Assembly: GCA_026196225.1 (NCBI GenBank)
Contig: JAPHRD010000094.1
Span: forward strand, 1-39,132
Origin: Motiliproteus sp.
GTDB lineage: Bacteria; Pseudomonadota; Gammaproteobacteria; Pseudomonadales; Balneatricaceae
Direction of reading: 5' to 3'
Length of the DNA stretch: 39,132 nt
Shown in pieces: positions 27,961 to 34,178 of the stretch (position 1 is its first letter; each line of letters opens with the position of its first letter). The notes below the pieces were generated by a model, which did not search any database, was not told where the DNA came from, and saw nothing but the letters and a program-made list of their open reading frames with translations. A program made the position numbers and the translations under genes.

Positions 27961-27989
27961 TTGACTAAAAATCGCGCAACCTCTATAGT
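27961..27989 (+). promoter_or_regulatory. Sigma-70 promoter of the phasin gene
   Basis: TTGACT (27961-27966) and TATAGT (27984-27989) are separated by exactly 17 bases. The hexamers are identical to those proposed for gltA. The predicted transcript begins near 27996, and the 13-base TTGCTGCGTCGCA element lies over it at 27998-28010, a position suited to a repressor. Confidence 0.75.
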
Positions 27990-28062
27990 CCTACTGATTG
28001 CTGCGTCGCACAAATACAGGCGCCCGTTTCAAATTTAAAGCTTGCTATGGAGCATGAAAGCC

Positions 28063-28824
28063 ATGTACGAATCATTCTTTAAAGAGATCGAGTCCAGCCT
28101 GAAGCCGGCGCTGGATGTAGCCGAGATCAACCGTAAGGCAGTTGAAAAACTAGCCTCTGTACAATCTAACTGCCTGAGCGAGTGCATTGAAGCCAGCGTT
28201 AAGCAGTTTCAAGCGCTGACCACTGCAACTGATCCTCAATCTGCTGCTGAACTGCAGATCAAATTCTTCCAAGATTTCGAAGCCAAGCTGGTTAACACTG
28301 CCGAGCAGAATGTTGCCACTCTGACTGAAGCTTCCGAAGAGCTGAAAGTTATCATGGACAAGAGCTTCGAAGATCTGGCCAAAATGAGCCCTGTGAAGCT
28401 TGAAGAGATGTTCTCTTCCGTTAATCTGGAAGAACTGTCCAAGCTTAACCCTCTGGCCGACCTGCTCAAGACTTCAGCCCCGGCTGCTGCACCTGTTGCG
28501 AAAAAGCCAGCTGCTAAGAAGCCAGCACCTGCTAAGAAAGAAGCAGCTCAGCCTGCAGCTAAAAAAGCACCTGTACGTCGTGCTGCTGCAAAGCCTGCGG
28601 TTAAAACTGAAGCTAAGCCTGCGGCCCCTAAAGCCGCAGCTAAGAAGCCTGCTGCTAAAAAAGCCGAACCGACCAAGAAGCCAGCAGCTGAACCTGCTGT
28701 AAAAGCTGCCGCTAAGCCAGCAGCCGAAGCGGTTCAAAAGCCAGTTAAAACCAAGGCTGCTCCTGCAGTCGCTAAAGCTGCACCGGCTCGCGCCGCTGCG
28801 CCTAAGCCTGCTGCAAAGGCATAA
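28063..28824 (+). CDS. Phasin-like granule protein with histone-H1-like tail
   Basis: A 253-residue protein. Residues about 1-115 are helical and phasin-like (MYESFFKEIESSLKPALDVAEINRKAVEKLASVQ...), the type that coats polyhydroxyalkanoate granules. From about residue 135 on it is almost only Ala, Lys and Pro (AAKKPA-type repeats), like the DNA-binding tails of PhaF, AlgP and histone H1. The design suggests a protein linking granules to the nucleoid, as shown for Pseudomonas PhaF, though the N-terminal domain looks like a different phasin family. Start chosen at ATG 28063 (GGAG ten bases upstream); ATG 28054 and TTG 28042 are alternatives. Polymer synthesis genes are not in the window. Confidence 0.8.
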   Translation: MYESFFKEIESSLKPALDVAEINRKAVEKLASVQSNCLSECIEASVKQFQALTTATDPQSAAELQIKFFQDFEAKLVNTAEQNVATLTEASEELKVIMDKSFEDLAKMSPVKLEEMFSSVNLEELSKLNPLADLLKTSAPAAAPVAKKPAAKKPAPAKKEAAQPAAKKAPVRRAAAKPAVKTEAKPAAPKAAAKKPAAKKAEPTKKPAAEPAVKAAAKPAAEAVQKPVKTKAAPAVAKAAPARAAAPKPAAKA

Positions 28825-28828
28825 GGTA

Positions 28829-28850
28829 TTCGAAGCTAATCAACTTCGAA
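28829..28850 (+). repeat. Short hairpin after the phasin stop
   Basis: TTCGAAG (28829-28835) and CTTCGAA (28844-28850) form a 7-bp stem with an 8-base loop, five bases after the stop and ahead of the terminator. It may protect the mRNA 3' end. Confidence 0.4.
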
Positions 28851-28859
28851 AGTAAATAA

Positions 28860-28887
28860 AAAAAGCCGGTCGAATGACCGGCTTTTT
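28860..28887. terminator. Bidirectional terminator between the phasin and ubiF-like genes
   Basis: A 12-bp stem AAAAAGCCGGTC / GACCGGCTTTTT with a GAAT loop and A/T runs on both sides; it serves the phasin gene (plus) and can serve the hydroxylase gene ending at 28948 (minus). Confidence 0.92.
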
Positions 28888-28947
28888 TGTGCCTGCTATT
28901 TAATGATTGCAGCTAGATTTTGATCGACTGCTTCACTTTCGCGACAG

Positions 28948-30162
28948 CTATCTTTTAGCCAGCTGAGGTAAAGGCCCTTCCAACCCCATAGCAAAGCGCA
29001 TTGCTTTGTTTTTTGCCGGGGTCAGGCGCTGGGCTAAACCTAAGCCAAGATTCCGTATTAATTTTGTCGGCAGCTTATCGTCACCAAAGACCCGATAGAA
29101 CAGATCCATAGTCGTCATCATCGCCAGGTTGTGTTTACGTCGTTGCTGCTGAAACTTCGTCAATACGGACAGGCTAGCTACATCTTGATGCTCTCTTGCA
29201 GCTTCAGCCAATACCTCCGCTAGAGCTGCCGCGTCCAGCAAACCAATATTAACGCCCTGACCGGCCAAAGGATGGATCATGTGAGCCGCATCCCCCACCA
29301 GGGCCACTCCCTGTTTTACGTACTCCAAGGCATGCTGGCGCCTTAGTGGAAAGCTGGCTCGACTGATGATTCGGTTGAGCTCTCCCAATTCACGGGGAAA
29401 TTCTGCAAAGAGTTCCTGGGAGAAATTCTCATCTTTCAGTGCCAGTAGTCGTTTCACTTCACTGGGAGTGTTGTACCAAACCAAGGAGCCGTAGTTTCCA
29501 GTCAGTGGCAGAAACGCCAAAGGACCGCTGGGAACAAACTTTTGCCAGGTTATATCCTGTTGCGGATACTCCGTTTCCACGTAAGCCACCAAGGCATGCT
29601 GCTTGTACTCCCAACTGTGAATGCCAATACCTGCAGCCTGTCTGACCCGTGACTGACCACCATCTGCACCCACCAACAATTTTCCGGTCAACGATTCTCC
29701 ATTTTCCAGAGCCACCTGACTACAACCGGCTTGATAATCTATGGATTGAATACGTGCAGGACAGTAGAGAGTAACGTTGTCGAACTGACTCATGCTTTCC
29801 CACAACGCCAACTGAGTGATGCGGTTTTCGACAATATGTCCCAACACCGGCTCGTCGATGTCCCCGCTTTCGAATAGGGTATCGCCTTGGGACTCGGTCT
29901 CCCACACCCGCATACGGCGATAGGGGCAACTGCGACGGGTTGCAATTCCTCCCCAGGCACCGACATTCTCGAGAATGCGCTGGGATGCGACACTAAGTGC
30001 CGAAACCCGAAGGTCATGGGGTTGATCCGCACTGAAGGGCTGCGGAGCCTGTTGATCAATCACCGCGATTTTCAGATCGCTGTTCCCCAAGGCACAGGCC
30101 AGGGTGGCACCGACCATGCCGCCACCAACGATGATCAGATCATATTGACTGGATTCTGACAT
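28948..30162 (-). CDS. ubiF: UbiH/UbiF/COQ6-family ubiquinone ring hydroxylase, UbiF-like
   Basis: A 404-residue FAD monooxygenase. The three class signatures are present: IIVGGGMVGATLACAL at the N-terminus, the DG motif GADGGQSRVRQAAGI, and GDAAHMIHPLAGQGVNIGLLDAA. Several stretches (SCPYRRMRVWE, TWQKFVPSGPLAFLPL, SLVWY, MDLFYRVF near the end) resemble Escherichia coli UbiF, which hydroxylates C6 of the benzoquinol ring; UbiH or UbiI activity is an alternative because paralogues are close. It works at the inner membrane in aerobic ubiquinone synthesis. ATG at 30162. It lies 90 bases after the TPR gene on the same strand. Confidence 0.85.
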   Translation of the reverse strand: MSESSQYDLIIVGGGMVGATLACALGNSDLKIAVIDQQAPQPFSADQPHDLRVSALSVASQRILENVGAWGGIATRRSCPYRRMRVWETESQGDTLFESGDIDEPVLGHIVENRITQLALWESMSQFDNVTLYCPARIQSIDYQAGCSQVALENGESLTGKLLVGADGGQSRVRQAAGIGIHSWEYKQHALVAYVETEYPQQDITWQKFVPSGPLAFLPLTGNYGSLVWYNTPSEVKRLLALKDENFSQELFAEFPRELGELNRIISRASFPLRRQHALEYVKQGVALVGDAAHMIHPLAGQGVNIGLLDAAALAEVLAEAAREHQDVASLSVLTKFQQQRRKHNLAMMTTMDLFYRVFGDDKLPTKLIRNLGLGLAQRLTPAKNKAMRFAMGLEGPLPQLAKR

Positions 30163-30252
30163 TTTCTTTCTCTTCTATTTCCCTGATCGGCAGTATACTG
30201 GAGTCGTCTTCAATTCGCCTGGAGTTTCAACGATCCTTTAACCGTCATAGGC

Positions 30253-30564
30253 TTACAACTGCTTTCGTAGACGTTTAATAAACACCTGCATCTCTTTTTC
30301 AGCCTGCTTATCTCCCTGCTCGACTGCGACCTCTATTCCGGTTTGGTAGCTATTTAATGCCTGCTCTAACTTCTCTTGCTGTTGCTGGGCTTTGGCAAGC
30401 AGCTTCCAGGCCGCTGTATATGAAGGTTTTTGATCAACACAGGCCTGCAGGTGTTTTTCCGCTGCAGCAGCTTCTTGCTGGCCAAGATAGGCATTTCCCA
30501 AACCAAATCTGAGCTCTGCACTATCTTTTCCGTCTGCCAGCAATTTTTCCAGCGCTTCTATCAT
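30253..30564 (-). CDS. Small tetratricopeptide-repeat protein
   Basis: A 103-residue, all-helical protein with about two and a half TPR units: ELRFGLGNAYLGQQEAAAAEKHLQACVDQKPS, then TAAWKLLAKAQQQQEKLEQALNSYQTGIEVA, and a capping helix rich in Lys and Glu. No signal peptide or membrane helix, so likely a cytoplasmic scaffold or partner-binding protein. ATG at 30564 with AGGAGAAGGG directly upstream. Divergent from the YbaK-type gene; upstream of ubiF. Confidence 0.8.
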   Translation of the reverse strand: MIEALEKLLADGKDSAELRFGLGNAYLGQQEAAAAEKHLQACVDQKPSYTAAWKLLAKAQQQQEKLEQALNSYQTGIEVAVEQGDKQAEKEMQVFIKRLRKQL

Positions 30565-30729
30565 TGCCCTTCTCCTGAATCATTTTCAACCAACCGACAC
30601 TGCATTGGTTTTTGGCTGAACGGCGCGTCTATTATGGACTTATACTTAAATTCTCATCTATCACCCTGTGGCATAGTCCCACAGGCCGCAGACCTGCAAC
30701 TTACCAACAGGGTAGGAGGAATGTCTCAA

Positions 30730-31212
30730 ATGGCGATATCGATTCCATTAACGGAGTATCTACGAGATACCCACATTGAGTATGACGTACTCAAGCATAA
30801 AGCAACCACTAATGCCATGGACACCGCCTACAGTGCTCATATACCCATCGATAGCCTGGCCAAGGGCGTGATTCTCAAGGATCATCGGGGCAACTACCTG
30901 ATGGCTGCAGTCCCTTGTCATAATCGGCTCAATTTAAGTAGTCTCAATCAAAAGCGCAGCAGCCACTATAATCTGGCCTCTGAGTCGCAAATCAAACAGC
31001 TTTTCGGTGATTGTGAATTGGGTGCTATTCCCGCCTGTGGCCAACCCTATGAGCTGGAAACCATCTGTGATGACCAGTTGCTTAATCAACCCGCGGTCTA
31101 TATCGAAGCAGGCGATCATTGCGCCCTGCTTAAGTTTAAACAAGAACAGTTTAAACAACTGATGGCTAATGCTCGCCATGACCTGATTAGCGATAAAAGC
31201 CATCATAAATAG
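30730..31212 (+). CDS. YbaK/EbsC-type aminoacyl-tRNA deacylase
   Basis: A 160-residue single-domain protein of the YbaK/ProXp editing family, which hydrolyses mischarged aminoacyl-tRNAs such as Cys- or Ala-tRNA(Pro). The conserved lysine region is LAKGVILKDHRGNYLMAAVP, and GDCELGAIPACGQPYELETICDDQLL is the later glycine-rich loop (GxxxPxG type). ILEADHCALLKF-like strand GDHCALLKFKQEQF is near the end. The ATG at 30730 is ten bases after AGGAGG; ATG 30721 in the same frame is one base from it and too close. A 7-bp hairpin (CCTGTGG 30665-30671, CCACAGG 30679-30685) lies in the leader. Confidence 0.85.
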   Translation: MAISIPLTEYLRDTHIEYDVLKHKATTNAMDTAYSAHIPIDSLAKGVILKDHRGNYLMAAVPCHNRLNLSSLNQKRSSHYNLASESQIKQLFGDCELGAIPACGQPYELETICDDQLLNQPAVYIEAGDHCALLKFKQEQFKQLMANARHDLISDKSHHK

Positions 31213-31270
31213 TGCTCTACATTTAACTCTCTACCATCCTGCTGCTTTCCTGCACAACCGTGCCAAGCCC

Positions 31271-31343
31271 AGGCCGTTTCGGCCTAGCTGTCATGGCTGA
31301 AATGACATACATCAAGGACACTGCCTACCCCCAAATCGATACT
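31271..31343 (+). promoter_or_regulatory. FNR/Dnr-like box and promoter of the hemerythrin operon
   Basis: ATGACATACATCAA (31302-31315) matches eight of ten fixed positions of TTGATnnnnATCAA. GATACT at 31338-31343 is placed so that a start near 31350 puts the box centre at -41.5, the usual FNR/Anr/Dnr activator position; no -35 box is needed then. Just upstream AGGCCGTTTCGGCCT (31271-31285) is a perfect 6-bp dyad with a TTT centre. Confidence 0.55.
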
Positions 31344-31368
31344 GACCGTCCGTCTATGGAGGTAAAAG

Positions 31369-31800
31369 ATGACATCTATTGCAGAGTATATGACTACCCA
31401 ACACCGCTGCTGCGACGATAGTTTCGTTGCTGCAGAATCAGCCGTATCAGATAAGAATTGGGATGAAGCCAGAAGCCAATGGCAAACCTTTTGCAATGAT
31501 CTGGAATCACACCTTCAAAACGAAGAACAACAGCTTTTTCCCGCGTTTGAGCAGATCACCGGCAACAGCGCCGGGCCCACCGCGGTGATGCGGATGGAAC
31601 ACGAACAGATGCGGGCCATGGTCTCTGACATGAATGATGCCCTGGAACAGCAGAATGGTGAGACCTATCTGGGTTTATCCGAAACCCTGATGATCCTCAT
31701 GCAGCAACACAATATGAAAGAGGAACAGATCCTCTACCCGATGACCGATCGTGTCATTGCGGATTCTGCTGGTCTAATCGAAGGCTTAACCGATCTATGA
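31369..31800 (+). CDS. Hemerythrin-like diiron protein
   Basis: A 143-residue four-helix protein with hemerythrin-type ligand positions: H12 (TTQHRCCDD), H48 and E52 (ESHLQNEEQQLFPAFE), HEQMR in the third helix, and QHNMKEEQILYPM with H and E in the fourth. It probably binds O2 or NO at a diiron centre; relatives linked with DUF2249 and NnrS-type genes are tied to nitrosative or low-oxygen stress. ATG at 31369 with GGAGGT six bases before. First gene of a compact three-gene unit; one base separates it from the GTG of the next frame. Confidence 0.85.
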   Translation: MTSIAEYMTTQHRCCDDSFVAAESAVSDKNWDEARSQWQTFCNDLESHLQNEEQQLFPAFEQITGNSAGPTAVMRMEHEQMRAMVSDMNDALEQQNGETYLGLSETLMILMQQHNMKEEQILYPMTDRVIADSAGLIEGLTDL

Positions 31801-31813
31801 TGTGATCCTGGAA

Positions 31814-32092
31814 ATGCAGCGTTTCGTCTCTCTGGATGTTAGTGAACTGGAGCCTCCTGAACCAATGGAGGAGATATTTGAACAGCTCAGAGATCTACAA
31901 AGCGGCGCTGCATTAAAGGTCTTCCACCGCCGCGAACCTCTTCCTATTTATCCCATGCTCGACAAAATGGGATATTCCCATTGCAGCCAACGGTTGCAGC
32001 GGAACAAGTTTGTTATCTATATCTGGCCAACAGTAGATAAACAGCTGGGAGAGTTCTGCCGTCACGCCGCCAATATCGACACACAGCCATGA
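31814..32092 (+). CDS. DUF2249 (TusA-like fold) protein
   Basis: A 92-residue protein with the DUF2249 pattern: SLDVSELEPPEPMEEIFEQLRDLQSGAALKVFHRREPLPIYPMLDKMGYSH. The ELEPPEPM and HRREPLPIYPML motifs are the family hallmarks; fold resembles TusA but without its catalytic cysteine. Function unknown, often next to hemerythrin and NO-response genes. I prefer ATG 31814, which gives the family N-terminus; GTG 31802 would add four residues. Its stop overlaps the next start (ATGA at 32089-32092), so translation is coupled. Confidence 0.82.
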   Translation: MQRFVSLDVSELEPPEPMEEIFEQLRDLQSGAALKVFHRREPLPIYPMLDKMGYSHCSQRLQRNKFVIYIWPTVDKQLGEFCRHAANIDTQP

Positions 32093-33399
32093 ACACCGCC
32101 GGACTTTCACTGGATAATATCCCCAGCTTCAATGTACCCATGGGATTCTTTCTGATCGCTCCCTGGTTCGGCATACTGGCTGCCACCTCGTTGTTGTTTT
32201 ATCCGGATGCCCTCACCAGTCGCTGGAATCCTGCGTTATTAACCTTTGTCCATCTGCTCACCCTGGGGTTTGCAGCCATGGTGATGTTGGGCGGAATGAT
32301 TCAGGTATTGCCAGTAGTCAGTAATCGCAGTGTACCTGCTACCGACTACGTGGCCCCGTGGATCAAGGGTTTTCTCTGTCTGGGATGCATCTTTTTAGCT
32401 GGCGGATTTATCTGCACCGAACCCTTTATGTTTGGCACGGCCATCGTGCTGCTAGGTGCGGTTTTTATCTTGTTCCTAGGATTTGTCGGAGCTGCCTTAG
32501 TGGGGGCCGGTCGCGGTGGCTCCACCCTGCTTTGCCTGCGATTGGCGGCGCTATCATTACTCTCCACTATCAGCCTTGGCATCCTGCAATTATCCACCTA
32601 CCTGGATCTTGAATGGATCGATTACCTCACCAAACACACCGACAACCATATGATGCTCGGTCTTCTGGGTTGGGCACTGCTTCTGATCATGGGCGTTAGT
32701 TACCAAGTAATTCCCATGTTTCACGTTGCCCCGTCTTTTCCCAAGTGGCTAACCACCATCGTACCGACAACCTTATTCGTTGCTTTGATTGCTGCCGTGT
32801 TCAGCAACGAACAGCTTTATCCCTGGCTCCTTTATTTGGTGCTAGCCTGTGTTTTTCTATACGGCGCCAGCGCCCTAAGAGTGCTCAGGCAGCGCAAGCG
32901 TAAACTGGTGGATTACACCGTACGCTTTTGGCAGTTTGCTTTAGGTAATCTGTTGGCCTTGTGCGGCCTCTACCTAATCAGTTCTAGCGGAATGGATATA
33001 GGCATTTCGGATAGCCGAATGGAATTGTTGCTGGGATTCGGTTTTGGCCTTGGGTTTGTGGTTTCGGTGATGCTGGGAATGCTACAGAAGATTGTGCCCT
33101 TCTTGATCTACTTGCACCTGCAGCGGGCTTGTATCGAGGATGTTAACGCTTTTATGTCGCTACCAAACATGAAAGATATCATTCCTACCAGCCGCTCAAA
33201 ATGGCAATATCGACTTCATATCGCCACAGTTGTAATGTTCTATCTATGCCTGCTGGTTCCTGACTTGCAGCACTACCTTATTGTTACCGCGTCTCTAATT
33301 ATGGCTGCCAATTTTGGCTGGTTGTTGCGCTCTCTGTTGATTGCCAACGGAATCTACAACAGCAAGCTGCCTAGAAAAGTGCTATCTACCGCCAGTTGA
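32089..33399 (+). CDS. NnrS/heme-copper-oxidase-like polytopic membrane protein
   Basis: A 436-residue membrane protein with about twelve hydrophobic segments. Candidate heme ligands are H54 (TFVHLLTLGFAAMVMLGGM), H187 (HTDNHMMLGLLGWALLL) and H211-region (VIPMFHVAP). The pattern of helix-borne histidines and Gly/Met-rich helices resembles NnrS and cytochrome-oxidase subunit I-like proteins; NnrS proteins bind heme and protect against NO. I cannot see a full heme-copper active site, so catalytic oxidase activity is not claimed. It overlaps the DUF2249 gene by four bases, and its last 14 bases overlap the convergent exported-protein gene. Confidence 0.7.
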   Translation: MNTAGLSLDNIPSFNVPMGFFLIAPWFGILAATSLLFYPDALTSRWNPALLTFVHLLTLGFAAMVMLGGMIQVLPVVSNRSVPATDYVAPWIKGFLCLGCIFLAGGFICTEPFMFGTAIVLLGAVFILFLGFVGAALVGAGRGGSTLLCLRLAALSLLSTISLGILQLSTYLDLEWIDYLTKHTDNHMMLGLLGWALLLIMGVSYQVIPMFHVAPSFPKWLTTIVPTTLFVALIAAVFSNEQLYPWLLYLVLACVFLYGASALRVLRQRKRKLVDYTVRFWQFALGNLLALCGLYLISSSGMDIGISDSRMELLLGFGFGLGFVVSVMLGMLQKIVPFLIYLHLQRACIEDVNAFMSLPNMKDIIPTSRSKWQYRLHIATVVMFYLCLLVPDLQHYLIVTASLIMAANFGWLLRSLLIANGIYNSKLPRKVLSTAS

Positions 33400-33763
33400 G
33401 CGTCACCACTTTAGGCTCACCGTGGCCATGAACGCTATCATTCGCAATGATCTTGACCTGCTTTAAACCATTTGGAATCTCAACTCCGGCAAGGCTACGG
33501 GTAAAAGGTTGTTCATTAACGTGGGGATGAAACAGGGTACGGGTTCCCAAAACATCACCATCCAAGGTCTGGACTTGCCATTCATTGGCATAGTGCTCCC
33601 AGCCTTCATCCTGATGTAATAGTGTGACATCAAATCGACAGCTACCGGCCTGGCAATGAGCAGTGACCTTCACCACTTCTACCGCTCCGGCATATAGCTT
33701 GCTGTAATTTAATAAAGCGACTGTTACTGCAACGAACAGGAAAACTCTCTTTGAGAGCGTCAT
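33386..33763 (-). CDS. Conserved exported protein of unknown function
   Basis: A 125-residue protein with an N-terminal signal peptide (TLSKRVFLFVAVTVALLNYSKLYAGA). The mature part has one Cys pair (HCQAGSCRFDV, possible disulfide) and beta-rich sequence with His-rich motifs LFHPHVNEQPFTRSLAGVEIP and NDSVHGHGEPKVV. I recall similar sequences in other marine proteobacteria, without known function. The histidines could bind metal. Start at ATG 33763 (AGAGGA eight bases before); a longer frame from 33844 would bury the signal peptide. Convergent with the NnrS-like gene by a 14-base overlap. Confidence 0.75.
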   Translation of the reverse strand: MTLSKRVFLFVAVTVALLNYSKLYAGAVEVVKVTAHCQAGSCRFDVTLLHQDEGWEHYANEWQVQTLDGDVLGTRTLFHPHVNEQPFTRSLAGVEIPNGLKQVKIIANDSVHGHGEPKVVTLNWR

Positions 33764-34178
33764 AGTTTCTATCCTCTTACCCTTTACGACTAGGAGCATG
33801 GCAATTCTGAAAACTGAGAATTTAACCCCTCGATACTCAGGCATATCCTAAACTCAGATGTCTTAGCATAGACATTTTTAAAGTATGAGGTTCAGTGAAC
33901 AGCAGTTAAAAACTGTAGTTGAACGATAAGCTATGCTTCGCATAACTGCTCATTATTCGATCAACAGTCATGATTATGTAAATATTTTACCTCCGACTCT
34001 TTTTAATATCTGTTTGTTTTCACTTGATTTTGACTGGTCGATGTAACAAGTTTGCCTTTGCCTCGTCTTTTCATGAAGAAAACAACCTTACAGTGCTTAC
34101 AGATCACCGAACCGGCACTGATAAACACGCTGCTGGGTCAGCCCGCTGACCACAACTGAAATTGCAAAAGGCTCAAGA
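33764..34178. promoter_or_regulatory. Divergent intergenic region with dyads
   Basis: This 415-base gap separates two divergent genes. It contains GGTCAGC-CC-GCTGACC (34136-34151), a 7-bp-arm palindrome with a 2-base centre, 27 bases before the downstream start; the tight spacing suggests a protein-binding DNA site. TATGC-TTC-GCATA (33932-33944) lies inside a longer imperfect dyad from TTGAACGATAA (33919) to TTCGATCAA (33964), and CAGTT-AAA-AACTG is at 33903-33915. I find no convincing sigma-70 pair. Confidence 0.45.

Noticed and set aside
28474-28737. Cys/Ser/Arg-rich frame antisense to the phasin tail
   Set aside because: It is the complement of the Ala/Lys/Pro repeats and has no support.
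28484-28820. Repeated AAGCCnGCn units considered as a tandem DNA repeat
   Set aside because: The periodicity is explained by the Lys/Ala/Pro coding tail; units vary at third positions.
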